Assembly: GCA_002304855.1 (NCBI GenBank)
Contig: DBPJ01000014.1
Span: forward strand, 1 to 47,466
From: Caryophanales bacterium UBA1423
Lineage (GTDB): Bacteria > Bacillota_I > Bacilli_A > RF39 > UBA660
Length of the DNA stretch: 47,466 nucleotides
Direction of reading: 5' to 3'
A program made the position numbers and the translations under genes. Positions 8,732 through 18,007 of the stretch are shown piece by piece. A model generated the notes under the pieces. That model saw only the letters and a list, made by a program, of their open reading frames with translations. It was not told the DNA's origin and searched no databases. Every line of letters begins with the position of its first letter. The first letter of the stretch is position 1.

Positions 8732-9331
8732 ATGAAAATGAATTTACCAAATAAATTGACAATGTTACGTATTATTTTATCAATTGTTATCATTATTTTA
8801 TTATTATTCCCATTCCATATGGTTAATATTGAATTTCCAACCTGGCAAGTAGAAAAGATTATAGTAGATAGTAAATACATAATTGCTGGCGTCATCTTTA
8901 TCATCGCCTCAATAACTGATTATTTTGATGGCCGTCTTGCCCGAAAATATAACTTAATTACTGATTTTGGTAAAATGATCGATTCAATTGCTGATAAGAT
9001 ATTAACTAATTCAGTACTAATTATTCTAAGTTCAGCTGGTTTTATCAATCCAATCATTCCAGTAGTTATTATCGTTCGTGATAGTATTACCAATGCCATT
9101 AAGATGATAGCTGGCAGCAAAGGTAAAGTAGTATCAGCTATTCAAACCGGCAGAATTAAAGCGGCTTGTTTGATGGTTGGTATTGTCTTGATGCTATTCT
9201 ATAACTTACCATTTGAATTATACAACATTAAAATGGCTGACTTCTTATTAATCATTGCTACTATTCTTTCCTTAATCTCCGGTATCCAATACTACTGGAT
9301 GAATAGACATCTAATCTTTGAAAATAATTAA
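8732..9331 (+). CDS. pgsA: CDP-diacylglycerol-glycerol-3-phosphate 3-phosphatidyltransferase
   Basis: Makes phosphatidylglycerol-phosphate, the committed step of anionic phospholipid synthesis. The CDP-alcohol phosphotransferase motif DG-x2-AR-x8-G-x3-D-x3-D is intact (DYFDGRLARKYNLITDFGKMID, about residues 67-88). Several membrane helices surround it. ATG 8732 has GGAGG 7 bases upstream, inside the end of rodZ; a longer GTG frame is not needed. 200 aa is normal. The order rodZ-pgsA-recA-rny is that of B. subtilis with cinA missing. Confidence 0.9.
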   Translation: MKMNLPNKLTMLRIILSIVIIILLLFPFHMVNIEFPTWQVEKIIVDSKYIIAGVIFIIASITDYFDGRLARKYNLITDFGKMIDSIADKILTNSVLIILSSAGFINPIIPVVIIVRDSITNAIKMIAGSKGKVVSAIQTGRIKAACLMVGIVLMLFYNLPFELYNIKMADFLLIIATILSLISGIQYYWMNRHLIFENN

Positions 9332-9362
9332 ATAATATTATTTTAATTTAAATAAATTATTT

Positions 9363-9400
9363 AAAACTTCTATTTCTAATAGAAGTTTTAAATTTTTTAA
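9363..9400 (+). terminator. Terminator of the rodZ-pgsA unit
   Basis: 12-bp arms at 9363-9374 and 9378-9389 with a 3-base loop, followed by an A/T-run. Confidence 0.8.
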
Positions 9401-9423
9401 TCAAAATTAGTTGACAATTTTGG

Positions 9424-9437
9424 CAAACAAATGTTCG
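9424..9437 (+). promoter_or_regulatory. LexA (SOS) box upstream of recA
   Basis: CAAACAAATGTTCG matches the Gram-positive LexA consensus CGAACRNRYGTTCG except for one base in the left half. A TTGACA stands at 9411-9416, just upstream. Confidence 0.65.
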
Positions 9438-9445
9438 TTTTAGTA

Positions 9446-9474
9446 TTGCAATTTTAGATAAAATAATATAAAAT
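9446..9474 (+). promoter_or_regulatory. Likely recA promoter
   Basis: TTGCAA (9446-9451), 17-base spacer, TAAAAT (9469-9474). It lies directly downstream of the LexA box; RBS GGAGG follows before ATG 9504. Confidence 0.5.
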
Positions 9475-9503
9475 AGAAATAGTTAGAAAGATGGAGGTTT
9501 AAA

Positions 9504-10523
9504 ATGGGTAAAGTAACAGATAAAGATAAGACATTAGAACAAGTGCTAAATGATATTGAAAAACAATTTGGCAAAGGTTCGATCATGAAATTGGGTAAAC
9601 AAAGTAATATTGAAGTAGATGCAACCCCAAGTGGTTCATTAGCTTTAGATATAGCATTAGGGGTAGGGGGCTATCCTAAAGGACGTATTATTGAAATATT
9701 TGGTCCTGAATCAAGTGGTAAAACCACAGTAGCTTTACATGCTATTGCGGAAGTTCAAAAACGAGGTGGTAGAGCGGCATTTATTGATGCTGAACATGCT
9801 CTAGATCCGGCCTATGCTAAAAAGTTAGGTGTCAATATTGATGAACTATTGTTATCACAACCTGATACTGGCGAACAAGCTTTAGCTATATGTGAGGCTT
9901 TAGTTAGAAGTGAAGTGGTTAATGTTATTGTTATTGACTCAGTAGCTGCTTTAGTACCACAAGCTGAAATTGAAGGGGAGATGGGTGATAACCTCATAGG
10001 ATTACAAGCCAGATTAATGAGTCAAGCGCTTAGAAAATTATCAGGTACAATTGGTAAAACTAAAACGACGGCTATTTTTATCAATCAATTGCGTGATAAA
10101 ATTGGTGTTATGTTTGGTAATCCTGAAACTACGCCAGGTGGTAGAGCGTTAAAATTCTATTCAACCATCAGATTAGACATTAGAAGAGCGGAACAATTAA
10201 AAGTTGGTGATGCTGTAATTGGCAATAGAGCTATCATTAAAGTAGTTAAGAATAAAGTAGCCCCACCATTCAAAACTGTGAATGTCGATATTATTTATGG
10301 AGAGGGTATAAGTCGTGAAGGCGAAGTTATCGATTTAGCGACTGAAGCTGCCATTTTAGAAAAGGCTGGTACATGGTATACTTATAAAGGTGAAAAATTA
10401 GGTCAAGGTAAAGAAAATGTCAAGGCCTACTTAAAAGAAAATCCTAAATTGATGGAGGAGTTAGAACAAAAAGTTAAGGACTATTATGGTATAGGGATAG
10501 CTAAAAAAAATAAAGAAAAATAA
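9504..10523 (+). CDS. recA: Recombinase RecA
   Basis: Strand-exchange ATPase and SOS co-protease. Walker A GPESSGKT lies at residues 67-74; the Walker B region ([11 protein letters not shown]), the L2/DNA-binding region ([13 protein letters not shown]) and the RecA signature [14 protein letters not shown] are all intact. At 339 aa it is normal, with a short basic C-terminus (AKKNKEK) rather than the acidic tail of many homologues. ATG has a GGAGG RBS. A LexA box upstream implies SOS induction. Its own terminator follows. Confidence 0.98.
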   Translation: MGKVTDKDKTLEQVLNDIEKQFGKGSIMKLGKQSNIEVDATPSGSLALDIALGVGGYPKGRIIEIFGPESSGKTTVALHAIAEVQKRGGRAAFIDAEHALDPAYAKKLGVNIDELLLSQPDTGEQALAICEALVRSEVVNVIVIDSVAALVPQAEIEGEMGDNLIGLQARLMSQALRKLSGTIGKTKTTAIFINQLRDKIGVMFGNPETTPGGRALKFYSTIRLDIRRAEQLKVGDAVIGNRAIIKVVKNKVAPPFKTVNVDIIYGEGISREGEVIDLATEAAILEKAGTWYTYKGEKLGQGKENVKAYLKENPKLMEELEQKVKDYYGIGIAKKNKEK

Positions 10524-10524
10524 T

Positions 10525-10548
10525 AAGGACGAATTTTCGTCCTTTTCT
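10525..10548 (+). terminator. recA terminator
   Basis: 9-bp arms AAGGACGAA (10525-10533) and TTCGTCCTT (10536-10544), with a short T-tract. Confidence 0.7.
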
Positions 10549-10577
10549 TGACTTTATCTTTAATACCATATTACAAT
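10548..10577 (+). promoter_or_regulatory. Likely rny promoter
   Basis: TTGACT (10548-10553), 18-base spacer, TACAAT (10572-10577), giving a leader of about 64 bases before the rny ATG. Confidence 0.5.
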
Positions 10578-10647
10578 ATAGTAGTAATGTTATAAATAGA
10601 TAATAATTTTTATAATATTAATTAGAAAGGTAAATGGAGGTAGAATT

Positions 10648-12201
10648 ATGAATGACTTCTGGTTCTCCATCTTTCTTGTTATAATTGGAATAATTGCTGG
10701 GATAGCGGCAATTTTAATAATTAACTTTATCAGAGGCTTAAACGCTAATAAAAAAGCGGATAATATTGTTGATAGAGCAAGAAAAGAAGCGGAGAAAATA
10801 AAAAGAGATTCTCTTTTAGAAGCTAAAGAAGAAACATATAAATTAAAACTCGAAGCCGAAAAAGAGATAAAAGAAAAGAAAAATGAAATTAGAGAAATAG
10901 AAGAACGTTTATTACAACGTGAACAAAATATTGATCGTCGTGATCAGACCCTTCAAAATCGTGAGAATTTACTTGGTGAAAAAGAAAATAATCTTATTGA
11001 AAGACAAAGAAAATTAGAAGAAGAATATTCACAACTTGAAACTAAGAAAAAAGAACAATTAGAGTTATTAGAAAAAATTTCAAAATTATCTAGAGAAGAA
11101 GCTCGTCAAATGATTATGAAGCGAGTGGAAGAAGATACCGCTAAAGAAATTGCAGCTTATGTTAAAGAAAAGGAAATACAAGCCCAATTTGAAATTGATC
11201 GTAAAGCTAAAAACATGTTAATAACTTGTATGCAAAAATATGCTGCTGATGTTGCAAGTGAGCAAACAGTCACTGTTGTTAGTTTGCCAAATGACGATAT
11301 GAAGGGGCGTATAATTGGTAGAGAAGGTCGAAACATCAGAACTATTGAAGCTATCACTGGTGTTGATTTAATTATCGATGATACTCCTGAAGCAGTAGTT
11401 TTATCTAGCTTTGATCCATTGAGACGAGAAATCGCTAGACAAACATTAGAAAGCTTAATCAAGGATGGGCGTATCCATCCAGCGCGAATTGAAGAAATAT
11501 ATGATAAAACATGTAAAGAAATTAAAGTTAAAATTAGAGAATATGGTGAGGAAGCTTTATTTGAACTTGGTATAACTAAAATGGAGCCCGAATTAGTTGA
11601 ATTGTTAGGTAAATTACATTATCGTACTAGTTATGGTCAAAATGCCCTTCAACATTCTAGGGAGGTAGCTCAATTAGCTGGTATTCTTGCTGGTGAAATT
11701 GGCGAAAATGTCGCTTTAGCTAAAAGAGCGGGATTATTACATGATGTTGGTAAAACTGTTGACCATGAATTGGAAGGTAGCCATGTTCAAATAGGAATTA
11801 ATTTAGCTAAAAAGTATAGGGAAGATAATGTAGTTATTAATGCTATTTCATCACATCATGGTGATGAACCAGCTACTAGTGTCATTGCTGAATTAATAGC
11901 CATTGCTGATGCCTTATCAGCTTCTAGACCAGGCGCTCGTAGTGATTCATTAGAAAACTATATTAAACGTTTAGAACAATTAGAAAACATTGCTAATGAT
12001 ATTGAAGGTGTCGATAAAACCTTTGCTATGCAAGCTGGTAGAGAATTAAGGGTCATTGTCAAACCAGAAAAAATAGATGATTTAGCTAGTTATAAAGTAG
12101 CTAGAGATATTAAAGAGCGTATTGAAAATGAACTTCAATATCCTGGTACTATTAAGATAACAGTTATTAGAGAAACAAGAGCTCAAGAGGAAGCAAAATA
12201 A
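10648..12201 (+). CDS. rny: Ribonuclease Y
   Basis: Membrane-bound endoribonuclease that starts mRNA decay in Firmicutes. An N-terminal membrane helix (about 5-28) is followed by a long charged coiled coil (about 30-180), a KH domain ([19 protein letters not shown], about 215-235), and an HD domain with [17 protein letters not shown] and SSHHGDE metal ligands. 517 aa is normal. RBS GGAGG lies before ATG. It follows recA, as in B. subtilis. Confidence 0.96.
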   Translation: MNDFWFSIFLVIIGIIAGIAAILIINFIRGLNANKKADNIVDRARKEAEKIKRDSLLEAKEETYKLKLEAEKEIKEKKNEIREIEERLLQREQNIDRRDQTLQNRENLLGEKENNLIERQRKLEEEYSQLETKKKEQLELLEKISKLSREEARQMIMKRVEEDTAKEIAAYVKEKEIQAQFEIDRKAKNMLITCMQKYAADVASEQTVTVVSLPNDDMKGRIIGREGRNIRTIEAITGVDLIIDDTPEAVVLSSFDPLRREIARQTLESLIKDGRIHPARIEEIYDKTCKEIKVKIREYGEEALFELGITKMEPELVELLGKLHYRTSYGQNALQHSREVAQLAGILAGEIGENVALAKRAGLLHDVGKTVDHELEGSHVQIGINLAKKYREDNVVINAISSHHGDEPATSVIAELIAIADALSASRPGARSDSLENYIKRLEQLENIANDIEGVDKTFAMQAGRELRVIVKPEKIDDLASYKVARDIKERIENELQYPGTIKITVIRETRAQEEAK

Positions 12202-12213
12202 TGCTTCCTTTTT
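12189..12213 (+). terminator. rny terminator
   Basis: 7-bp arms GGAAGCA (12189-12195) and TGCTTCC (12202-12208) plus T-run; the stop codon lies in the loop. Confidence 0.75.
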
Positions 12214-12265
12214 CATTTGACAATATTTCTTGGGATGTTATAACAATTAACATAGGAGGCGAAAT

Positions 12266-12911
12266 ATGAATTATAATGAAATTTTTAGTTTTTATCAGAC
12301 TATAAATGACTTAAAAAACTAAGCGATTTGGTAAATTTAGCAGATTATTTCATGAGAGTACAGCCGATCATTCTTGGCGCTTAGCCATAATGGTTTTTGA
12401 TATTGCTGAACAACTACAATTAAAAATAGATATCATGAAAGCTGTTAAAATGGCTCTCGTTCATAATTTAGGAGAATATTTTCGTAGCGAAGATATCGTT
12501 GCTCCTGATATAAGATCAGGAAAAGTATCATCAAGTGACAAATTTCAAGAGGAAGATAGAGCTATGCAAGAGATAATTAATCTGACAAATAGAAATGATA
12601 TTTATCAATTATGGCTGGAATATGAACAAAATGAAACTGATGAGGCAAAATATGTTAGAGCTATGGTTAGTATTGAAGCAACATTGCCCATAATGAATAG
12701 AAGATGAAAATTAGAATCTCCGGACATGGTAGCCCCCCATTGTGATGAAAGCGTTGCTAATTTCCAATACTTACTTCCATTTTATCTTAATATCAGAGAA
12801 AAACTAAAAGAATGGTTTTTAGAAGATGGTTATGGATGGAATGAGGAATGGGATAATCAATTTCAAAAATCATGTGAAGGAAAAGGCCATTCTAAAACAT
12901 ATAAATTATAA
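12266..12911 (+). pseudogene. Broken HD-domain hydrolase gene (frameshift plus in-frame stop)
   Basis: The ATG at 12266 has an AGGAGG RBS and a TTGACA-16-TATAAC promoter (12217-12244). The reading frame MNYNEIFSFYQTINDLK breaks at an A-run near 12312; removing one A would continue as KTKRFGKFSRLFHESTADHS and join the frame open from about 12315. That frame carries the HD-family pattern (ADHSWRLA, then LVHNLGEYF where HDLGE is usual, then YEQNETDEAKYVRAM). It is interrupted by TGA at 12705-12707 and continues to 12911. The family resembles YfbR-type nucleotidases/HD hydrolases. LVHNLGE lacks the second metal Asp, so the protein was probably inactive too. Two separate lesions argue for a pseudogene rather than a sequencing error. 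Confidence 0.8.
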
Positions 12912-12942
12912 AAAAAGTTCAGAATTATTCTGAACTTTTTTA
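12911..12942. terminator. Bidirectional terminator between HD pseudogene and rnj
   Basis: 13-bp arms (12912-12924 and 12928-12940) with 3-base loop, A-run and T-run on both sides. Confidence 0.85.
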
Positions 12943-14610
12943 TTTTTTAACATCCATAATAACTGGTAATATCAGTGGTTTTCGTCCGGTAGTTTCAAGT
13001 ATAAATGGAACTATTTCTTGAATGAGATCGTTTTTTAAATCTTGATAGTTTAATCTACTAGTTTTTAATCTTCTTAAAATAATATCATTAGCTATATCGC
13101 TTATTTGTTTAATTAATTCTTCATTTTCTTTAATTAAAATAAATCCTCTAGAAGTAACAGTTGGTTTTATCAATAATTCATTATTCTTAACATCAATATT
13201 GGCTATTATAACTAATATACCATCACTAGACATTGTCTTTCTATCTCTAATGACAATACTGCCAATTTCACCAATACGATTACCATCAACATAGACATCA
13301 CCGGCTGGAACAGCTTCAGCTTTTTTAATGCCATTTTTACTTATTGCTAAAACTTCACCATTTTCTAAAACAAAAGTATTTTTTCTAGGGATGCCACATT
13401 CGACAGCAATATCAGTATGTTCTTTTAGCATTCTATATTCACCATGATATGGCATAAAATATTCAGGATTAATTAATCTTATCATCAATTTTAATTCTTC
13501 AGCTAACGCATGCCCTGAAGTATGCACTTCACTTAAGTTAGTGTTAGTGTATACTTCTACACCTTTTAGATATAGTTTATTGATGGTCCTTGAAATACTT
13601 GTCGCATTACCTGGGATTGGTGAAGATGAAAATATAACTATATCATCAGGCATTAATTTAGTTTGTTTATGTAAACCATCGGCTATTCTTGATAGGGCTG
13701 CTAATGGTTCGCCTTGTGAGCCAGTACAAAGAATAGCTACTTCATTATTTGGTAAGGTATTAGCAAATTCACTCTCAATAATAATGTCATCTTTTATATA
13801 CCCACAATTGACGCCAATTTCTAATTGCGTTTCCATACTTCTACCTAACACTACTATTTTACGATTGTTCTTACGGCAAGTTTCAACAATATGTTTTAAT
13901 CGATAGATATTAGAGGCAAAAGTAGCAATAATAACTCTACCATTGTGTTTTCTAATTATTTCAGCTAAAGCTTCATCGACCTTTGATTCACTCATGGAAA
14001 TGCCTTCAATTAAAGCATTGGTGCTATCACTAAGTAACAATCTAACTCCCTTTTTACCAATTTCAGCTATTTTATGAAGATCAGCCATTGGTCCAATTGG
14101 TGTTAAATCAAATTTAAAATCACCTGTCATGACAATGGCACCATTAGGAGTATTTATTACTACACCATGTGAATCAGGAATAGAATGAGTTGTTCTAATA
14201 AATTCAATTTCAAAGTGCTTAAATTTTATTTTACTTTTTGTATTATAATAACTAATGTTTTTGTATTTAATGTTACGTTCTTCAATTTTCTTTTTTATAA
14301 GTTCACCCGATTGTTTAGTAGCATAAATAATTGGTATTTTAACCGTTTGTAATAAAAAAGGAATACCTCCAATATGGTCTTCATGACCATGGGTAATAAT
14401 TAACGCTTTTATTTTATTTTCATTGGCTTTTAAAAATGAATAATCGGGAATAACATAATCAATGCCCAATAAATCATCCTCTGGAAAAGCTACCCCGGCA
14501 TCAATAATTATTAATTCATTTAAGTGCATGACACAATACATATTTTTACCAATTTCACCCAGGCCGCCCAGGGCGAATACTTTGGTATTATTATCTTCTA
14601 AAAACTTCAT
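12940..14610 (-). CDS. rnj: Ribonuclease J
   Basis: Metallo-beta-lactamase/beta-CASP ribonuclease with endo- and 5-prime exonuclease activity in mRNA decay and rRNA maturation. Zinc motif HGHEDHIGG (about residues 74-82), TGDFKFDLTP, the beta-CASP SGSQGEP-type CTGSQGEPLAALSR, and HTSGHA are intact, and the RNase J C-terminal dimer domain is present. 556 aa is normal. RBS AAGGAG precedes the ATG. It is the only RNase J in this window. A perfect promoter and a small leader ORF overlapping a terminator lie upstream. Confidence 0.95.
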   Translation of the reverse strand: MKFLEDNNTKVFALGGLGEIGKNMYCVMHLNELIIIDAGVAFPEDDLLGIDYVIPDYSFLKANENKIKALIITHGHEDHIGGIPFLLQTVKIPIIYATKQSGELIKKKIEERNIKYKNISYYNTKSKIKFKHFEIEFIRTTHSIPDSHGVVINTPNGAIVMTGDFKFDLTPIGPMADLHKIAEIGKKGVRLLLSDSTNALIEGISMSESKVDEALAEIIRKHNGRVIIATFASNIYRLKHIVETCRKNNRKIVVLGRSMETQLEIGVNCGYIKDDIIIESEFANTLPNNEVAILCTGSQGEPLAALSRIADGLHKQTKLMPDDIVIFSSSPIPGNATSISRTINKLYLKGVEVYTNTNLSEVHTSGHALAEELKLMIRLINPEYFMPYHGEYRMLKEHTDIAVECGIPRKNTFVLENGEVLAISKNGIKKAEAVPAGDVYVDGNRIGEIGSIVIRDRKTMSSDGILVIIANIDVKNNELLIKPTVTSRGFILIKENEELIKQISDIANDIILRRLKTSRLNYQDLKNDLIQEIVPFILETTGRKPLILPVIMDVKK

Positions 14611-14686
14611 GTTGATCTCCTTTCGCTTTAAATAAAAAGTACTAATTTATTTCATTATAATATTATTTTTAATAAAAGTCTAATAT

Positions 14687-14761
14687 TTATGATAATAAAA
14701 ATAAAAAATGCTTAATAAAAGCACTTTTATTTTTGTCGTCACTAGCACTAAATATATACAT
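14687..14761 (-). CDS. Possible 24-aa leader peptide upstream of rnj
   Basis: Reads MYIFSASDDKNKSAF and ends FLFLLS. The ATG has a full GGAGG (14768-14772) 6 bases upstream and lies just behind a consensus promoter on the same strand. The second half overlaps a terminator hairpin. No homologue is recognised. The layout fits a translated leader controlling transcription into rnj; a short untranslated RNA is the alternative. Confidence 0.45.
   Translation of the reverse strand: MYIFSASDDKNKSAFIKHFLFLLS
14700..14727 (-). terminator. Terminator/attenuator inside the rnj leader
   Basis: On the minus strand TGCTT (14723-14719), 5-base loop, AAGCA (14713-14709), extended by A/T pairs, followed by TTTTTTATTTTT. 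It lies within the 3-prime half of the leader ORF and about 90 bases before rnj. Confidence 0.55.
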
Positions 14762-14778
14762 ATCTTACCTCCAATTTT

Positions 14779-14807
14779 ATTATAAACGTACTTAATACAC
14801 TTGTCAA
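14779..14807 (-). promoter_or_regulatory. Consensus SigA promoter toward rnj
   Basis: TTGACA (14807-14802), 17-base spacer, TATAAT (14784-14779) on the minus strand: a perfect 12/12 match. The predicted start near 14772 falls at the RBS of the leader ORF, so the 5-prime UTR is very short. Confidence 0.8.
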
Positions 14808-14870
14808 TGTATATATAAAAAAACTATCAATATCTATCTAAAAAAGGTATAATATTAAATAGGTGATAAC

Positions 14871-15833
14871 ATGGGTATTTTCAATAGAATAAAGAACCTA
14901 TTAATTAAAGATAAAGATACTAAAACATATAGTGAAGCCTTATTTAAAACGAGAGAAGATTTTGTTTCAAAATTAGTTAATTTAACTAATCGTCATCATA
15001 AAATAACTGAATCTTTTTTTGAAGAATTAGAAGAAATATTAATTATGGCTGATATTGGTGTCGACACCGTGGTCGATTTTATTGATCGTTTAAGAAAAAG
15101 AGTTCAATCAGAACATATTGATAATCCTGATGATTTAAAAGAGATAATTGTTGATGAATTATTTATTATCTATGTTGGTGATGAGATAATCGTCAATAAA
15201 ATTAATTATAGTGATATTAATCCAACCGTTATTCTATTTGTTGGTGTAAATGGTAGTGGTAAGACTACTACGATTGGAAAACTTGCCCACCAATTAAAAG
15301 ACGAAGGTAAGAAAGTAATGTTAGTGGCTGGTGACACTTTTCGTGCTGGGGCGACAGAACAAATAGAAGAGTGGGGCAAGCGAGTAGGAGTATCGGTAAT
15401 AGGGAAGAAAGATAGTGATCCTGGAAGTGTCATATATAATGCTTTAACCATCGCTAAAGAAGAAAATTATGATGTTGTATTGGTTGATACCGCCGGAAGA
15501 CTTCAAAATAAAGTCAACTTAATGCAAGAATTAGCTAAAATAAATAGAGTGATCAATAATTTAGTTCCAAATGCTCCGCATGAAACTTTATTAGTAATCG
15601 ATGCTACTACTGGTCAAAATGGTATCAGTCAAGCTAAGGCCTTTAAAGAAATGTGTAATATTACTGGTATTGTCTTAACTAAACTTGATGGTACGGCTAA
15701 AGGGGGAATCGTATTAGCTATTAAAGATGCAGTTAATATCCCAGTAAAACTTGTTGGTCTTGGTGAGAAGATAGAAGATTTAAAAGTGTTTGATATTGAA
15801 AAATATATTTATGGATTATTTAAAGATATGTAG
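14871..15833 (+). CDS. ftsY: Signal recognition particle receptor FtsY
   Basis: SRP GTPase that docks ribosome-SRP complexes at the membrane. The N domain (about 20-100) leads into the G domain with G1 GVNGSGKTTTIGKLA, DTFRAGATEQ, DTAGRLQN, and TKLDGTAKGG. At 320 aa it has no long acidic A domain, as in Bacilli. TATAAT (14848-14853) and AGGTGAT precede the ATG. The operon ftsY-ylxM-ffh holds the protein half of the SRP targeting system. Confidence 0.95.
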   Translation: MGIFNRIKNLLIKDKDTKTYSEALFKTREDFVSKLVNLTNRHHKITESFFEELEEILIMADIGVDTVVDFIDRLRKRVQSEHIDNPDDLKEIIVDELFIIYVGDEIIVNKINYSDINPTVILFVGVNGSGKTTTIGKLAHQLKDEGKKVMLVAGDTFRAGATEQIEEWGKRVGVSVIGKKDSDPGSVIYNALTIAKEENYDVVLVDTAGRLQNKVNLMQELAKINRVINNLVPNAPHETLLVIDATTGQNGISQAKAFKEMCNITGIVLTKLDGTAKGGIVLAIKDAVNIPVKLVGLGEKIEDLKVFDIEKYIYGLFKDM

Positions 15834-15841
15834 GTGATATT

Positions 15842-16135
15842 ATGGATGAAATGACTTATCTAACTATTTTATTTGATTATTACGGTGACTTATTTAGTGA
15901 TAAACAAAAATCATATTTTATTGATTATTATTTTAATAACTTATCATTAAGTGAAATAAGTGAAAACTTAAATATTAGTCGTAATGCTATTCATAAACAA
16001 TTAAAAATGATGGAAAAGAAATTATATGAATATGAAAAAGTACTAGGTTTATACCAAAAAAGTCAAAAACTACAAACTATTATTGATAAAATAAAAGATA
16101 ATGAGTTAAAACAACAACTATTAGATCTATTATGA
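15842..16135 (+). CDS. ylxM: YlxM, SRP-associated helix-turn-helix protein
   Basis: 97-aa protein with a sigma-70 region 4-like HTH: LSLSEISENLNISRNAIHKQL (about 36-56, split here as LSEISENL and NISRNAIHKQL), then a coiled tail. YlxM proteins lie between ftsY and ffh in Firmicutes and modulate SRP GTPase activity. Spacing is 8 bases after ftsY and 13 bases before the ffh ATG. Confidence 0.88.
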   Translation: MDEMTYLTILFDYYGDLFSDKQKSYFIDYYFNNLSLSEISENLNISRNAIHKQLKMMEKKLYEYEKVLGLYQKSQKLQTIIDKIKDNELKQQLLDLL

Positions 16136-16148
16136 GAGGATGATCATT

Positions 16149-17450
16149 ATGTTTGAAGCTCTTGGTGAACGTTTAGATAAAGCAATCAAAAAGATAAAAG
16201 GTTATGGTTATATCACTGAAGATAATATTAGTGATATGGTGAGAGAAATTAGATTATCTTTGTTAGAAGCTGATGTTAATTATCAAGTTGTTAAGGATTT
16301 TACTAATACGATAAAAGAAAAAGCTTTAGGTGAGGAAGTAAAGAAAAGTTTAAAACCAGGTGAAATGTTTGTTAAAATTTTACATGATGAACTGGTTAAC
16401 TTGTTAGGTGGAAGTAAAGAAGATCTAATTGTTAAAGATTTCACTATTAATATGCTAGTAGGGTTACATGGTAGTGGTAAGACAACTACCATTGGTAAAT
16501 TAGGTAATTTAATCAGAAAAAAATATCATAAGAAGCCATTATTAGTAGCATGTGATATCTATCGACCAGCCGCTATTGACCAATTAAAACAATTAGGTAA
16601 ACAACTTGATATTGAAGTATATAGTGAAGATAATAATCCAGTAAATATTGCTAAAAACGCTATTGAGTATGCTAAACACAATCATTATGACTATGTTTTA
16701 ATTGACACTGCTGGACGTTTACATATTGATGAAACCTTAATGGATGAATTAGCTAGTATTAATAATGAAATTAATTGTGATGAAGTATTATTAGTCCTTG
16801 ATAGTATGATGGGTCAAGATGCTATTAATGTTATTAAAGGATTTAATGATCAATTACCATTAACTGGTGTAATCCTTACTAAATTAGATAGTGATACTAG
16901 AGGTGGAGTAGCTTTATCAGTTAGATATTTAACTAATATTCCAATAAAATTGGTTGGTACTGGTGAAAAATTAGATGCTTTAACTGAATTTGATCCTAAA
17001 CGAATGGCTAGTCGTATTTTAGGTATGGGTGATATTTTATCATTAGTTGAGCAGGCCGAAGCTGTTATTGATCAAGAAGAAGCTGAAAAGACAGCCAGAA
17101 AATTTCAAAGAGGTAACTTTGATTTAGAAGATTTTTTAGTTCAATTAAAACAGCTAAAGAAGTTAGGGCCACTTGAAAACATCATTAAAATGTTACCTGG
17201 CGCCCGTAAACTCGGTTTAAATAATATTAATATTGATCCAAAGCAATTAGCTCGTATTGAAGCCATTATTTTATCAATGACTAAAGCAGAACGTCGTAAT
17301 CCTGATATTATTAAAGCCAGCCGTAAGCAAAGAATTGCTAAAGGTAGTGGCACTTCAGTAGAAGAAGTAAATCGTTTACTCAATCAATTTGAACAGATGA
17401 AGAAGTTAATGAAATTAATAAAAAATAATAATTTTAAATTACCACTATGA
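16149..17450 (+). CDS. ffh: Signal recognition particle protein Ffh
   Basis: SRP54 GTPase that binds signal peptides and 4.5S RNA. NG domain: LHGSGKTTTIGKL, DIYRPAAIDQL, DTAGRLHID, TKLDSDTRGGVALS. Met-rich M domain from about residue 300, with the RNA-binding ERRNPDIIKASRKQRIAKGSG. 433 aa is normal. ATG 16149 (MFEALGERL) is preferred to ATG 16140 because AGAGGA lies 8 bases before it. Confidence 0.95.
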   Translation: MFEALGERLDKAIKKIKGYGYITEDNISDMVREIRLSLLEADVNYQVVKDFTNTIKEKALGEEVKKSLKPGEMFVKILHDELVNLLGGSKEDLIVKDFTINMLVGLHGSGKTTTIGKLGNLIRKKYHKKPLLVACDIYRPAAIDQLKQLGKQLDIEVYSEDNNPVNIAKNAIEYAKHNHYDYVLIDTAGRLHIDETLMDELASINNEINCDEVLLVLDSMMGQDAINVIKGFNDQLPLTGVILTKLDSDTRGGVALSVRYLTNIPIKLVGTGEKLDALTEFDPKRMASRILGMGDILSLVEQAEAVIDQEEAEKTARKFQRGNFDLEDFLVQLKQLKKLGPLENIIKMLPGARKLGLNNINIDPKQLARIEAIILSMTKAERRNPDIIKASRKQRIAKGSGTSVEEVNRLLNQFEQMKKLMKLIKNNNFKLPL

Positions 17451-17472
17451 CACTTCGTAAGAAGTGTTTTTA
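17451..17472 (+). terminator. ffh terminator
   Basis: CACTTC-GTAA-GAAGTG followed by TTTTT, directly after the stop. Confidence 0.8.
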
Positions 17473-17537
17473 TATAGTCAATAATATATTCACTAAAGTG
17501 AGTGTTGAATACACTAATTATAGATAGGGGGATTAAA

Positions 17538-17858
17538 ATGGTACACATAAATGATTATGGGTGTGACTATGATGATATGATGTATTTTGACAACGACGAT
17601 CGTCAAGTCCCGACAGCACCTATGACTGGAATGGGATGTCCACCAATGGCACCCTGCCCAACACCACCAATAATTGAACCACCTAGAGAAAGAATCGTCA
17701 ATAGATGTATCGTTCATGAAGTTCCACATGTATGTCCAATTAACACGAGAATAATTAACAATCATATTTGTCGACACACCTATTGTCCAGCATACACATG
17801 TTGTGAGCAAAATGTCGTTTCTCATGTTCATGAGGGATGTTGCGGAATGTTTCAATAA
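17538..17858 (+). CDS. CotD-like spore coat protein
   Basis: A 106-aa Cys/His/Pro-rich protein. The acidic N-terminus (DYGCDYDDMMYFDNDD) is followed by a Pro-rich stretch and a His/Cys core: PHVCPINTRIINNHICRH, YCPAYTCCEQNVVSHVHEGCC. The pattern of PHxxPxxT, NxHxxxH and CCE resembles the Spore-coat-D (CotD) family of inner-coat proteins, whose Cys and His residues allow cross-linking or metal binding. ATG 17538 has GGGGG upstream. A near-SigE -10 (AATACACT, 17508-17515) is present but no convincing -35. A second, decayed copy follows at 18008. Confidence 0.7.
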   Translation: MVHINDYGCDYDDMMYFDNDDRQVPTAPMTGMGCPPMAPCPTPPIIEPPRERIVNRCIVHEVPHVCPINTRIINNHICRHTYCPAYTCCEQNVVSHVHEGCCGMFQ

Positions 17859-17884
17859 AAAGTTCCTTTAAAGGAACTTTTTTT
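17857..17884 (+). terminator. Terminator of the CotD-like gene
   Basis: 13-bp perfect arms (17857-17869 and 17870-17882), T-run. Confidence 0.8.
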
Positions 17885-18007
17885 GTGGGTAAATTGACTT
17901 ATTATAGTATAGTTGCAAAATAATAAAGTAAATGGGTTGGGAAAGTGGTTTTGAAATGGTAGATCCAGACAATGAAAGTGGCAAGATAAAAGAAATAATA
18001 GTAAATT

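Noticed and set aside
12705-12707. TGA might be read as Trp (Mycoplasma-like code)
   Set aside because: TGA ends several genes in the window (the gene at 77-958, sufD, ylxM) and Trp is TGG throughout, so the standard bacterial code applies.
14687-14761. Leader peptide as an antibiotic-sensing (erm-type) leader
   Set aside because: It shares only the short IFS tripeptide with ErmC leader and stands before rnj, not a resistance gene.
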